Assembly: GCF_009730915.1 (NCBI RefSeq)
Contig: NC_052488.1
Coordinates: forward strand, 18,408,305 to 18,472,304
Length of the DNA stretch: 64,000 bases
Direction of reading: 5' to 3'
DNA from: Dioscorea cayenensis subsp. rotundata
Lineage: Eukaryota > Streptophyta > Magnoliopsida > Dioscoreales > Dioscoreaceae
Shown here: piece by piece, positions 1-10,773 of the stretch
How positions within the stretch are numbered: position 1 is the stretch's first letter
Layout: every line of letters starts with the position of its first letter
The notes under the pieces: generated by a model
The model's input: only the letters and a program-made list of their open reading frames with translations
The model's database searches: none
Told to the model about the DNA's origin: nothing
Made by a program: the position numbers and the translations under genes

Positions 1-27
1 AATGCAGTAAAAACTACATCTCTGGCT

Positions 28-240
28 TGTGAAATGTGTAATGGGCCTCATCAAAGCTTTGAATGTCCAGCTGGTAGTTTTTTTTTCACAAATGACAGTA
101 AAGCAAGCTCAATATGTGGGGAATTTCAACATGCAACAAGATAACCCCTACTCCAATAGGTGCAATCCAGGATGGCGGAATCATCCTAACCTATCTTGGA
201 AAAATAACTCAACCATGCATGAACAAAGTAATCCACCATA
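28..240 (+). pseudogene. gag C-terminal fragment with CCHC zinc knuckle (frameshifted)
   Basis: In the frame starting at 28 a C-x2-C-x4-H-x4-C knuckle is visible (CEMCNGPHQSFEC). Downstream, in the frame starting at 29, comes the stretch typical of Athila/Tat gag proteins (YVGNFN, NPYSN, NPGWRNHPN). The two halves are in different frames, and the T8 run near 78-85 is the likely site of the shift. The knuckle would bind the element's RNA in the capsid-like particle. Not functional as it stands. Confidence 0.75.
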
Positions 241-664
241 AGAGAAGAAAATAAATCTGGAGGAAGCAATGGCTCAGTTGGCTACTACTCAAACATAGTT
301 CATGAATGAAACTCGTACTACTTTGCAAAATCATTTTGCACAAATAAGGAATTTGGAGGTTCAACTAAGTCAAATGGAAAGTATGTTAACAAAGAGACAA
401 CAAGGAAACTTGCCTAGCACATATGAGGCAAATCAAGAAAGTGTGGCAATGAACAATGCAATGCAATCACTTTGAGGAGTGGAAAGGAATTGAAGACCCC
501 AGAGAAAAAGTCAGTCTGTAGATCAAAAGCATGATCAAGGAAACCTTGAACACAACAAGTCTGAAGCTCAGATTCAAGCATCATTACCACAAGATAGATT
601 TACCAGAATTCCATTTCCTTAGCGCCTAAAGAAGAATAAGCTTGACCAGCAGTTTGCTAAATTC

Positions 665-1207
665 TTGGATGTATTCAAGAAGCTTCATATTAATATACCA
701 TTTGCTGATGCTCTTGAACAAATGCCAAGTTATGTGAAGTTTATGAAAGAAATTATTTCAAATAAAAAAAAGTTTCAAGATTATGAGGCAGTCGCACTTA
801 CTGAAGAATGCAGCGCAATCTTGCAAAAGAAGTTGCCACCCAAACTCAAGGATCCGGGCAATTTCACCATCCCATACTCAATTGGGAATGTGGTGTTTGA
901 AAGGGCATTATGTGATTTGGGAGCAAGTATCAATTTAATGCCCTTATCAATCTTCAAGAAGCTTAACTTGGGAGAAGCGCAGCCTACTACAATCACATTG
1001 CAATTAGCAGATCGTTCATTGAAGCATCCTAGGGGAGTAATTGAAGACGTTCTTGTCAAGATAGATAAGTTCATATTTCCAGCTGAATTCATTGTACTTG
1101 ACATAGAAGAAGACAAAGACATACCAATTATACTAGGTAGACCATTTTTGGCTACTGGGAGAGTGATTATTGATGTGCAAAAAGGAGAATTACATCTTCG
1201 GGATTAA
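665..1207 (+). pseudogene. gag-pol fragment: retropepsin-like aspartic protease
   Basis: A 180-codon open frame. Its second half is a retroviral-type aspartic protease: the flap and active-site region reads ALCDLGASINLMP (D-[LTS]-G-[AS] in the usual place), and the C-terminal motif is IILGRPFLATG, where gypsy proteases have ILGRPFL. The enzyme would cut the Gag-Pol polyprotein. The frame ends at 1207 in a stop where an intact polyprotein would read on to reverse transcriptase; the following frame (1217-1525) resumes with sequence that normally follows the protease. Classification is firm; activity is not expected. Confidence 0.85.
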
Positions 1208-1216
1208 GAGGAAGAA

Positions 1217-1525
1217 GTGACTTTCAACGTTTTTGATGCTATAAAATATCCTCAAGCAAGTGAATGTTGCTTTCGTATTGATGAGAAAAATCATTTGCAA
1301 TTGAATGAGTTCGATGAGTTTCGGAATGAATCTTATAAAGATGACAGAACTTATAAAAAGCAAACAAAGGCTAGGCATGGAAAATTCAAGCTGAAGTGGT
1401 GTGGACCATTCACAATCAATAAGATGTTATCATATGGTATTGCGGAAGTCACTCATCCAAATAAAGGAATTCTCAAAATTAATGGGCAGCGGATTAAGCT
1501 ATATTTTGGGTGGAGCTTTGACTAG
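1217..1525 (+). pseudogene. pol remnant: post-protease linker fused to integrase C-terminus
   Basis: The first ~35 codons resemble the linker after the protease of Athila/Tat polyproteins (FNVFDAIKYP). From about codon 45 the sequence is the integrase tail (GKFKLKWCGPF, then ILKINGQRIK), which in intact elements lies more than 2 kb downstream. The join therefore records a deletion of reverse transcriptase, RNase H and the integrase catalytic core. The open frame ends at the stop at 1525. Confidence 0.8.
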
Positions 1526-2652
1526 GGTAAAAAGAAAATCATCTTGAACCCATCATGACAAAGGAGTCATCGAGCTGAGGACATTAAACAAAGCGCTAGC
1601 TGGGAGGCAACCCATGCATTTATTTTTAACATTTTATTTTATTTTATTTTATTTTTCTTATCTTATTTTATCTTATTTTATAGTTCAGCTCCCATAAGCT
1701 CCAACCTTCCAAGAACACCCACCACCAAAGGGTGACAGTGAAGAGATGAAAGTCAAGACATTCTGGGGAGTTTTTACCTTTATTTTATGCTTTCTATTCA
1801 TTTACTTATTTCTCTTTGCTCACATTGAGGACAATGTTTTCTTCTAAGCTTGGGGGTGTGGTGATGTTTATAAAAAAAGAAAATGAAAAAAAAAAGTTAT
1901 TTGGTTTGTGGAACAATGATGGCCTATGATAAAAATTCTAGTGACTTTCTAATCCATGAAAAACAATAGATGTGTCTCTCTTTTGACTATAGTGCTTGTG
2001 TTGCTCTATTTTTAGTTCCTTTACACTCTTAGCACACCCAGTTATGCTTATTAAGTTGTCCAAATGCTTAGAGTTCATTTATGCAAATTAGGAGCTTACT
2101 AAAGCCTTGAAAGACCCTAGAATTAGTTAGTTAGGTTAGTTGTTTAATTAAAAAAAAAAAAACAGAAAGAGCTACCACCTTTGATGTGTGAAGCCACTTC
2201 TGAAAAGTCAGATACTAAGTATGCCCTATTGGGAGAAAGGGCTACCTCAAAGGATGTGTGAAAGCTACTGTTTTAGAGAAAAAAAATTGATGATGGAATG
2301 AAAAAAAAGAAGAAAAAAAATAAAATGATGAAATATATATAAGTAAATAAGTTTGGGGGTTCAATTAGAGGTTAGGTGGGCTCTTATTTTTGCATAAACG
2401 AACAAGAGTTTCAGGATAGCGAAGTAGCAAAGACTGGACACAGACACACATAGAACCTTAAATGGAGTAAGATTTGCCCTCTACTTGAAATTGTAGACAG
2501 TGCTTAAAATTTCTTTTTATGGGTTTGAAAAATCCAACTTTGAGGCCGAAGTTCACTTAATGTTGTCATTAATCATATTTCATTGTTTCACGATATTTTT
2601 CTTTCTCTTTCTTTTGTTTGAGGGCGAACAAAACTCTAAGTTTGGGGGAATT
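1526..2652 (+). other. retrotransposon 3' untranslated region and polypurine tract
   Basis: No coding capacity is seen. It contains the conserved motif GGGAGGCAACCCA near 1600, A-rich stretches and short duplicated phrases (two versions of a sentence around AAAGGATGTGTGAAAG / CTTTGATGTGTGAAG near 2180 and 2255). The last bases before the LTR, AAGTTTGGGGGAATT, are the polypurine tract that would prime plus-strand synthesis. Confidence 0.7.
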
Positions 2653-2865
2653 TGATGAGTATAATTTATACTCAATATATAGACCTTCTTTAACTCATAA
2701 TGAATTGAATTTGATTTATTTTGAACCAAGTTTACTCCTGATCATATTGTTATTACATTGTAAGAAAGAAAGAGAATGATTTGAAGGAAGAATATGTAAA
2801 AAACACAAAATTGGAAGAAGAAGAGCAAATTTTCAACAAAGAGGGAACAAGCAAAACAGATTGTA

Positions 2866-2993
2866 TAGCGCCTAGGCCCTAGCATGCAGCGCTTAGGCGC
2901 TACAACATCAAGAGGTGCAAAACAGAAAGTATAGCGCCTAGGCGCTACAGTCTTTGGCGCCTAGGCGCTACCCCGATTTTTATGTTATAAAAG
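2866..2993 (+). promoter_or_regulatory. LTR U3 promoter: repeated GCGC palindromes plus TATA box
   Basis: Four related copies of a GCGC palindrome lie within about 105 bp: TAGCGCCTAGGCCC (2866), AGCGCTTAGGCGCTA (2888), the perfect 16-mer TAGCGCCTAGGCGCTA (2932-2947) and GGCGCCTAGGCGCTA (2956-2970). The last is followed after about 15 bp by TATAAAAG. The spacing suggests dimeric transcription-factor sites upstream of the retrotransposon core promoter. The palindromes are seen; the regulatory role is inferred. Confidence 0.6.
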
Positions 2994-3648
2994 AGGCTAG
3001 GGTTGAGACGAAAAGAGGGGAGAAGAATTTCGGAGATCAAGAGGCCGGGAGCAAAGATTCAGCACGGATTCATTGCTAGGCTTTAGTTTTTTTAGTTTTT
3101 CTTTGTTTATTTGATTAGGAACATTATTAATATGTCAAACTTTGCAATTATTATGTTCTAAATACTTTTTATAGGGCTATGATGTTGCCAGACTATGAAA
3201 ACCTAGATTCATCTTTGTTTAATTTAATTGATGCTTGCTTCAAGACTATGTTGGATATTTTAATCTATGCTTAATGCTTGTGATTGCTTGATCACCAATT
3301 GCATGATTAGTAATTTGATTTGAGACTGAGAGGTGATAATTGAATTAGGTCTTGGTCGAAACATCGTACCATGATCATAAGATAGAGATATTTATGAGGT
3401 TGTATGCATCATTATAAATTTATAGAGCTTAATGAGTTCCATAGGTTCACAATTATCTTAGAGATGAAGTTAACTTATCTAGTGGAATATACTATTGATG
3501 CTTGAGAAAGATCAAAAATGTAATTTAGGGAAATTTGATGACAACATAAGGAACAAACATTGATTGATTAAACTAGATTATGTAGGTGGAATTAGTCTAG
3601 GTGAAATCGAAAACCCTATAATCTCTTGACGTTGATTTCTTCTCATCT

Positions 3649-3650
<2 letters not shown>

Positions 3651-3700
<50 letters not shown>
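3651..3700. repeat. (CT)n microsatellite in the LTR
   Basis: An uninterrupted CT dinucleotide run of about 25 units near the end of a pyrimidine-rich tract inside the LTR. Confidence 0.95.
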
Positions 3701-3701
<1 letters not shown>

Positions 3702-3875
3702 GTCCTTGAATTAGATTTTCTAAATTAAACCTCTTCAATCTCATTAATCAAGTAGAATTAGGGTTAGTAATTTTGGTAATTAATAAGCTCAATCCTCGTG
3801 GTAACGATGCTATCTTATTATTATATTACTTGTTTGCGATAGTGTATACTTGCGTTATATAAATCACACCAACAA

Positions 3876-4345
3876 GTACTGACTAGTGCAGGTTTAGTAG
3901 CCCTACTTTTGTACTATTTATTTACCAGTACAAATTTTTTCAACCTACTTTGTACTAATAATTGACTGGTGCATGTTTGACCAACGATGTAGGTTTGACC
4001 ATTCCACTTTGTACTAATTAATGACTGGTACAGATTTGACTGTCCTAATTACTGACAGGTGTAGGTTTGACCATACTATTTAATACTAAGTAGTGACTAG
4101 TACAGGTTTAACCTTTCTACTTTGTACAAAATATTAACCGGTGCAGGTTTGATCTTCCTACTTTGTACTAATTACCGGTGCAGGTTTGACTAACGGTGTA
4201 GCTTTGACCATCCTACTTTGTACTAATTACTGACCGGTGCAGATTTGATCATCCTAATTAGTGACCGGTTTATATTTGACCGTTCTACTTTATACTAAGT
4301 ACTTCATAATAATTTTTAACCAGTATAAGTTTGACCTTCCTGTTT
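3876..4345. repeat. degenerate tandem array, ~40-62 bp unit
   Basis: The phrase TTTGTACTAATTACTGACCGG followed by TGCAGGTTTGACCATCCTAC recurs about eight to ten times with substitutions and partial units. The array starts within a few bases of the LTR end. No coding frame is seen. It resembles a degraded minisatellite or the subterminal repeats of another element. Confidence 0.75.
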
Positions 4346-5513
4346 TCTATATAAATTTAAAAAAAAAATTAAAACTCTTAACAGTAGCCATGCTTGCCCG
4401 TTAAGAATTTTTTTTTTAAAAAAAAATAAAGAAAACGAAAGAGAACCTTCCGTTTTCTAATTTTTCTATTAAAAAATAAAAAAACCATGATAACCATTTT
4501 CAAATTTTTTAATTAAAAATATAGAAGACATGAGAGCTTCTCCCATTTTCTATATTTTTTCTTTAAAAGAATAAAAAGGTTGAAGATGGGGAAGTTTTCC
4601 CGTTTTCCCCCAAAATGCGCATTTTGGTAAATAATCCAGAACATGTGTATTTCTATAATTTTTTATTTTTTTGCAATATTAAAAAAAGCCTACTGTAGTT
4701 ACACACTTTCAAGTTTTTTTTTTTAATTATGAATTTGAGAATGAGAGAGATTTTTAAAAAAAATTATACATGTAATTTTAGGTGCAAATAATTGAATAAG
4801 CACTTGTTGAGTGCTAAAATTGACATTAACAGAAACAATATATAAGTACCTAAAAAAATTGAGCCACAGAGAAATGGACTTTTAAAAAAGACTAAGGGGA
4901 TGTTTGGGTAATTCAAAATTATACTATAATCCATACAATATGCCATAATTTAACATTTTATGACAATTATGCCATATGGGTTGTTTGAGTACTTAATTTA
5001 GACTATAGAATTATTACATAATATGGGTGGTGTAGTATAAAAAAAAAATATTCCACTCAAATTGGAATATTTTCTCATTGTAAAGTGTGTGGCTTTACAA
5101 AATAAAGAGATAAAGATTGGCGGTGTGGCTTCTACCCTATTTCTTTCTCCCTCTATCTCTCCAACTAAACGGTGACGGAGAGATTTTCTCGCCGCCAATC
5201 ACCAAATTGAACAACACTGATCACTCGACTGTACGATGTTGATCCTTAGAAGTGCCTCAATAATGGACCCTCAAACTCAAAGTTCAAGTAATGAAATGCT
5301 TCGGGGAATAAGAGATCAAGATGGACAAAGAAAAAAAAAGGAGCGAAAAGGAAAAAAAACCGCAAGATTTATTTTGTTAACCAAACATTCATTCTGTAAA
5401 AATAAAATATGCAACAATTCTGTAATAATTACTTGTACTTCTTACATAATAACATTATGTAATAATTTTTTATTTTGTAACCAACTAGGTCATAAGTGTA
5501 GTTGAATTTTTTA
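4346..5513. other. AT-rich intergenic sequence, no gene recognised
   Basis: A/T homopolymer-rich DNA with short inverted phrases, for example GTTAAGAATTTTTT against CTCTTAACAG near 4378-4410. GGGGATGTTTGG at about 4897 looks like the start of a PIF/Harbinger-type MITE but no matching end was found. The short open frames here have no recognisable product. Confidence 0.5.
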
Positions 5514-5721
5514 GGATTAATTTTTTGAGTGGTCACTAAACTATACCTTTATTTCAAATTGGTCACTCGGCTTTAATTTGAATCAAATTGGTTACTCAGC
5601 TTTAATTTGAATCAAATTGGTCATTTAAAATTAATTTATTTTCACCGGCAAGTCACCCGTATGTTTCCCAGCCCCATTGCTGATGTGGTTGCCGGAGAAG
5701 CCCAGCCAGCAACTTAATTAC
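5514..5721 (+). repeat. MULE-1 left terminal inverted repeat
   Basis: It matches the reverse complement of 13585-13760. It includes a 33 bp direct duplication (two copies of CTTTAATTTGAATCAAATTG) that the right TIR has only once, so it is longer than its partner. Confidence 0.85.
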
Positions 5722-7229
5722 ACATCATGTAGCATAAGTGGCATGTCCACATGGACAAATTTTCCATGTGGACAAGGAACCCTCCACATTAGTCATCCTC
5801 CATGCCACCATTGTTCCATGCCAGCAATCATCCATGTCGGAAATGGACAATGTCGTTCATGAGAGACAGACAAGAGTGATGCCCAAAGTGATGATTATCT
5901 TTACCAAATCTCAAAAGACCCAGCACCATTCCCAATGAAAAAGAAGAAGACAAGGCCAAAGTTTTGCAGCTAGTGATGTTTCAGGCAAGGACCAAGCAAT
6001 CGGAGGTGATGGCTGTTAACATGGATAAACGAGCAACAAACGAGGAACCACCCGAGTATTCTAAGACAATCTTTGGAAACCCTAACTCTGGGATGTAGTT
6101 TTCTTTTTTGGTTTTTTATTTTGCCATTACACTATAAGGATGATGTCTTTGTTTTGCATTTGAAGTAAAGAGTTATGGCTTTTAAGGAGGAACCACTTGA
6201 GTTATTGTTTAATTTGCACATGTGGTAACCAAGATGATTGTCTCCTTGTATGTGGTCCCTCAACATGTAGTAACTAATTATTTCTGTACTTATGAGTGTG
6301 AATATTTTTTCCGTGCTCCTTGTAACCAACATGTGGTAAAAAAGATGATTGTCTTCTTGTAATATCAACAAGTTAATTATAAAGCATAAGAATCTTGGGT
6401 ATTACAAAGAAAATTGATTACAGTTGGAGCTTGTCTCAAATTTTGAACATCAGACCTTGTATTCAGCAACTCTTTGACTATAAATCATGGTAGAAATCAT
6501 CATTCTAGTTTCATCCAAGGGCTTATGGACATTCATTCAAATGTAGAATCCTTGAGATTAATATCTCTAATTCAAAGATGAGTTAGTATGCTATTGTAAG
6601 GAATGTTTAAAGAAATTGCAGGTGGTGTTTGACTGATGCTATTGATGATAAAAGACTCTTGAGGTTTGGGAGTATGTCCTACATAATTTTACTATTTCTG
6701 CTGGGACCGAGGACACTATCAAACGGAAGTTGAATTAATATAGAAATTATTCTATTTCTAGCTATTGGTGAGATAGTGTTTGCTGGTTTAAACTAGTTTG
6801 GTTTCCCTCTCGGGATCATTAAGTCTCTAAAATTAATAGGTCTTTTTAAATTGGAGAAGAGGAGTGAGCTATTTTTGTATGAGAACCAATGGCATTGCAG
6901 TGTAAAATTAGGAAATTGGCCTCTCTACTTAGCCAAGAATCATGCTATTTTTCAGTATAAGTAACCTAATTTATATTAGATTTTTTTTCTATCGTTCTGA
7001 CTAAGTTTGGTATTGGTGATAAGAACTCTCTTAATTGGTTGCTATTAAAGATTTGGTCTTGAACTCTATCCTGTTTTGGGTTTTCTGGCATTGGAGTATA
7101 GTTATTTATTTGGTTGTTGATGGAATAATTGTCCTAATTAGCTATGGTGGCTATTTGTTTTCGGTGTAATTTGGAATCATGCTTATGTTTGATTTGACCA
7201 TGTGGTAACTAAGTTGATTATATCCTTGC
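5722..7229. other. MULE-1 subterminal non-coding region with a repeated phrase
   Basis: No gene is recognised. A phrase close to CATGTGGTAACCAAGATGAT followed by a variant of TGTCTCCTTGTATGTGGTCC and CTCAACA occurs near 6218, in shortened form near 6330, and again near 7198. Repeated subterminal motifs of this kind are often transposase binding sites in DNA transposons, which is an inference here. Confidence 0.5.
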
Positions 7230-7359
7230 ATGTGGTCCCTCAACAAGAGTAAATTTAAAGTACACTGTCCTAATTTTACTTTGTGTATGTCATATGTTTT
7301 CCTGGGATTGAATCAACAATTACTCATTTTAGTACCCAATGCTATCCTATTCACAATAA

Positions 7360-7500
7360 GAATTGGTTACATCAATGGCGGGGTAGAAAGATTAACTGAC
7401 TATGTGGATTATTGCTGTGGTGATCAAATCTCAAGGATAGAGATGATAAGTATGGCTATGGAGTTTAACCTACCTGTTGAGGGTTGTAGTATTTGGTGGG
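7360..7500 (+). pseudogene. PB1-like N-terminal region of MULE-1 transposase (fragment)
   Basis: The translated stretch GYINGGVERLTDYVDYCC, with the following acidic/hydrophobic residues through EMISMAMEFNLPVEGCSIWW, resembles the PB1-like module found at the start of many plant MULE transposases (pattern Y-x-G-G-x-V-x-x-x-D-x-x-D ... S-x-x-E-x-x-x-M ... L-G-Y-P). It lies upstream of the acidic region at 7699 with stops between them, so the gene is already broken here or an intron intervenes. Confidence 0.5.
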
Positions 7501-8096
7501 TTGCAGTTGTGGTAAAAACAAAAGGTTAAAATATATAAGTACTGACTTAGATGCTTTGAGAATAACCGAGTGTGTAACTTTTAGCAGGGAGGCCGGTGCA
7601 TGTCTGCTTTAAGATTGCCAATTCAGAGTTTGATCATGGAGTTAGACATAGCTCTAGTAAAGTGGCTGGGTGCAGTGATCTAGGTACTGATCGTATAAAT
7701 GCAAACAAGGAATGTGAATGTTGAAGAACAAGATGCAAAAGAAATCCATAAGGAAGACAGTGAGTTGGAAGCCACATTAATTGGCGATTGTAGACATAAG
7801 AAACCTTTACAAGGAGAAGAAGAATCTGAATTCCATGACTTTGACTATAGCTTTAGTCCTGATTCTGATGGAGAAGCCATAGACACCTCTGAAAATCCCA
7901 AGGCTATTATATTTTGGAATGGAGAACCTAGCAGAGTTGGTAGTGATGCTAGAGATGGCAATATGTACCCTACCTGACAGGTATATTTGTATCCGTACCC
8001 TGTCAAATAGGGTAATATCCTTTTGGTCGGGTAAGGCTATGCCTCTACCTTGCTCGTACCCTTACCCTTTGAAGAGGGTAATGGTAAAACATGCAC

Positions 8097-8100
<4 letters not shown>

Positions 8101-8144
<44 letters not shown>
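8101..8144. repeat. (AT)n microsatellite
   Basis: About 22 uninterrupted AT units inside the hAT copy 1. Confidence 0.95.
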
Positions 8145-8146
<2 letters not shown>

Positions 8147-8415
8147 TTTTTTATTATGCTAAACATTTACCCAATAATTTACCTAGGATCCATTTTTATG
8201 GTGATTAATTTGAAAATAATATTTTAAATTTTCTCTTAATATATTATTTTGGATTTTATTTAATTTTTAAATTTATATTTAATAGAGCATAATATTATCA
8301 AAATTAAATTTTGGATTTATATTAAGAATCATAATTAAATTAAAAAAAATAAATATTATAAAACAAATATAAAAAAGATAATGTCATAATAATTTACTAG
8401 TGTTAGCCTGAGCTA

Positions 8416-9011
8416 AGAGTATCTTTAATGGGAGGTCAATGAGGGTATATTGAGCTTATAAGCATTAAACCCTCCATAATATTATTTAATTATTTTATTA
8501 ATAACAACCATTTTTTTAATTTAATTTACTAAACTATTTATTAAATATAACATATTTAACTTTTAAAAAAAAAAATACTTTTTACACACATAAAAAAATC
8601 AAAAACATAAAAAGAAAATATAAGGGAGGAGTTATTGTTGCAACCCTGGCATCGAGGTTAGTAACCCTAATGCTGGGTTACTATCTCCCATAAAAAAATA
8701 TATTATTTAATTATTTTTATTAATTATAATATAATTATTTATTATTTATATTCTATTATTATTATTTTAAATATTTATTTTTTAAATATATGATTTATTA
8801 TTTTATTAATTATATTTAAAATTTTACTAAATAAATATATTATAATGAAATAATGTAAATAGTTAAAAAAAGATGAATGAAATAATTGTGGGTCTTATTT
8901 TATAGTATAACTATTATGGACGATAGTTTAATGGTTGAGAGTTTAAAATGGGTTGATGAAGTGGCATGTGTATCAAACTCTATGATAGTCTAACGTTTAA
9001 ATATGCCCTAA
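8416..9011. mobile_element. MITE nested within hAT copy 1
   Basis: The ends AGAGTATCTTTAATG and (reverse complement of right end) AGGGCATATTTAAACG are similar imperfect inverted repeats. TGAGCTA occurs just outside on both sides (8409-8415 and 9012-9018). The segment is missing from hAT copy 2. Ends of the GAGCATCTCCAATGG type are common in plant hAT-like MITEs. The exact right boundary is uncertain by two bases. Confidence 0.6.
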
Positions 9012-9410
9012 TGAGCTATGCATGGGAGAGATAAAATATGTTAAAAATAATATTTGCACCACATAATTGTCTTTTTTGATGAATAATTCTTGTCGATGTA
9101 GCTCAGTTGGGCAAGGAATCAATCTTCAAATGAAGTTATCGTTTGAAAAGTTCCTGACATTACTTTTTATGGCTACTAAAGTGATCACTCTATATATAGT
9201 GGGGTTCTGAATAAAATGATGTTAATATAAGACCTAAATTCAGATTGTGCTAGAAAATATAATTGCATTTGTTGTAGTTGGATTTTGTTTGCTTTAGATT
9301 GTGGCCTTGAAGAAGACATTACTGAACCTTTTTGTACCCAGTAATTTGATTCATGATGCTTCTAGTGATCAAAGGCTATTAATCTTTGTGTAATGCTTCT
9401 AGTGAATTTT

Positions 9411-9442
<32 letters not shown>
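9411..9442. repeat. (GTT)n microsatellite
   Basis: About ten GTT/TTG units near the right end of the hAT copy 1. Confidence 0.92.
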
Positions 9443-9443
<1 letters not shown>

Positions 9444-10491
9444 ATTGTTTAAATTTCATTCGGTAATTTGAACAACGGGCAAGCTGATACTTTGCAGGTA
9501 TACCTATACCTTTCTAATAAAGGTGAGGGTATGACTTTTTTTTTACCCTGGAGGGTACAAGTATAAGGTATGCATTACAGGTATGGGTAAGGGTTTTGAT
9601 ATATTTTACCCATACTCTAACCATTGCCATCCTTAAGTGATGCTGGATTAGACTGAGACTATGCAACATCTAATGAGTTACACTCTTGTTCCTCAACTGA
9701 TGAGGATGAACTTGCTACTAGTAAGCCTAGGTACCTTGAATTTAATGAAGCTTGTGACAGGAGGAGCCTTGATTTTAAAATTGGTATGAAGTTTAGTAAC
9801 TTAAACCAATTCAAAGAGGTAGTAAAGAATTATGGGATTAAAAATAGGTATGAGATGAACTTCAATCAAAATGATAAAAAAAGGTGTAAAGCATATTGCA
9901 AGAAAGGTTGTTCTTTCTATCTTTGGGCTTCACCCATAATCAAAGATGGGAGCACAGTGCAGATAAAATCAAGGAATTTAAATAATGAGTCCAGTAGGAA
10001 GTACAGTAATATACATGTAAATGCTAAGTGGATAGCAAAGGCCTATTTGGAGCAATTCATAGCAGACCATACCTGGAAGATTCAAAGTATTATTCAAGTA
10101 GTAAAGACCTATCAAGAAATTGACAATAGTAGGCTGAAGGCATATAGAGTTTAGTGTATTGCACTTAGATAGGTTAATGATTGATTTTGTTGATGTTATG
10201 TAATTGTGTAACTGATCATATTAAATTTTTGTTTTTTTAATATTTTGCCAGGCTTATAGATGGTGATGAAGAGACTCAAGTGTATAAGCTTTTTGACTAC
10301 ATATTGGAGTTAATGAGGACCCACCTAGGCTCCACCATTAAATTCAAGTGCCATGCAAGGGTGTTCCAGGCAATGTATGTTTGCTTGGCACCACTTAGAG
10401 AAGAGTTTCTTGCAGGTTGTAGGCAAATCATCTTAGTTGATGGCTATTTTCTAAAAAGCTTTTATGAGGGGCATCTATTAACTACAGTGGG

Positions 10492-10685
10492 GATAGATGC
10501 AAATGACTGCATCTACCCCATTGCATGGGAAATTGTTAACAAAGAAAATAAAGAGAACTGAAAGTGGTCTATGGAGCTTTGGACAGAGGATAGATGCAAA
10601 TGACTGCATCTACCCCATTGCATGGGTAATTGTTAACAAAGAAAATAAAGAGAACTGGAAATGGTTATGGAGCTTTGGACAGAGG
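10492..10685 (+). repeat. 97 bp tandem duplication in the transposase exon
   Basis: The segment beginning GATAGATGCAAATGACTGCA at 10492 is repeated from 10589 with very few differences. The unit is 97 bp, not a multiple of three, so the second copy is in a new frame and repeats the residues DANDCIYPIAW of the DDE domain. A recent slippage or unequal exchange is likely. Confidence 0.93.
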
Positions 10686-10773
10686 ATTTGCAAATCACAA
10701 ACAGCTTCCACTGGTCCTTCATGAGTGACAGGCAGAAGGTGAGCTTCCTTTTATTTAATTTATGCATATTGCT

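Larger units (their letters stand above)
1..3874 (+). mobile_element. Ty3/gypsy retrotransposon (Athila/Tat type), 3' portion with 3' LTR
   Basis: The window opens inside a gypsy element and contains, in order, a gag zinc knuckle (28-69), an aspartic protease (about 850-1207), the last part of integrase (about 1340-1525), a long non-coding stretch with the motif TGGGAGGCAACCCA seen in Athila/Tat elements, a purine tract and a complete 3' LTR. Reverse transcriptase, RNase H and the integrase core are absent: the frame after the protease passes almost directly into the integrase tail near 1330-1340, so this copy has an internal deletion of roughly the size of the RT-IN core. The gag part is frameshifted. 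The 5' LTR is outside the window. The lineage is from memory of the family and was not tested by phylogeny. Confidence 0.88.
2653..3874 (+). repeat. 3' long terminal repeat of the gypsy element
   Basis: It begins TGATGAG directly after the purine tract and ends CACACCAACA, giving the expected TG...CA ends and a length of 1222 bp. It contains a U3 with palindromes, a TATA box (TATAAAAG at about 2986), a (CT)n run at 3651-3700 and an AT-rich U5. The adjoining 5 bp (AGTAC) would be the target duplication but its partner lies outside the window. Confidence 0.82.
7950..9635 (-). mobile_element. hAT-type non-autonomous element, copy 1 (inside MULE-1)
   Basis: The ends are TAGAGATGGCAA at the left and, as reverse complement of the right end, TAAGGATGGCAA. 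The 8 bp AGTGATGC flanks both sides exactly (7942-7949 and 9636-9643), the target duplication size of hAT elements. Subterminal DNA is full of TACCC/GGGTA phrases. The interior matches copy 2 (39637-40673) in opposite orientation, for example the phrase around AATTAATCACCATGAAAAT. No transposase is encoded. Its removal leaves the MULE-1 transposase frame continuous across the site, confirming that it is an insertion. Confidence 0.93.

Noticed and set aside
2866..2970. CRISPR-like repeated palindromes
   Set aside because: Only four imperfect units with irregular spacing inside a plant LTR; there are no spacers and the genome is eukaryotic.
4897..5512. PIF/Harbinger-like MITE starting GGGGATGTTTGG
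   Set aside because: No matching inverted end or TAA/TTA duplication could be found before MULE-1.
9096..9160. tRNA-like sequence with A-box phrase TAGCTCAGTTGGG
   Set aside because: No B box, no acceptor stem and no anticodon arm could be folded; at best a fragment of a tRNA-derived repeat inside the hAT element.
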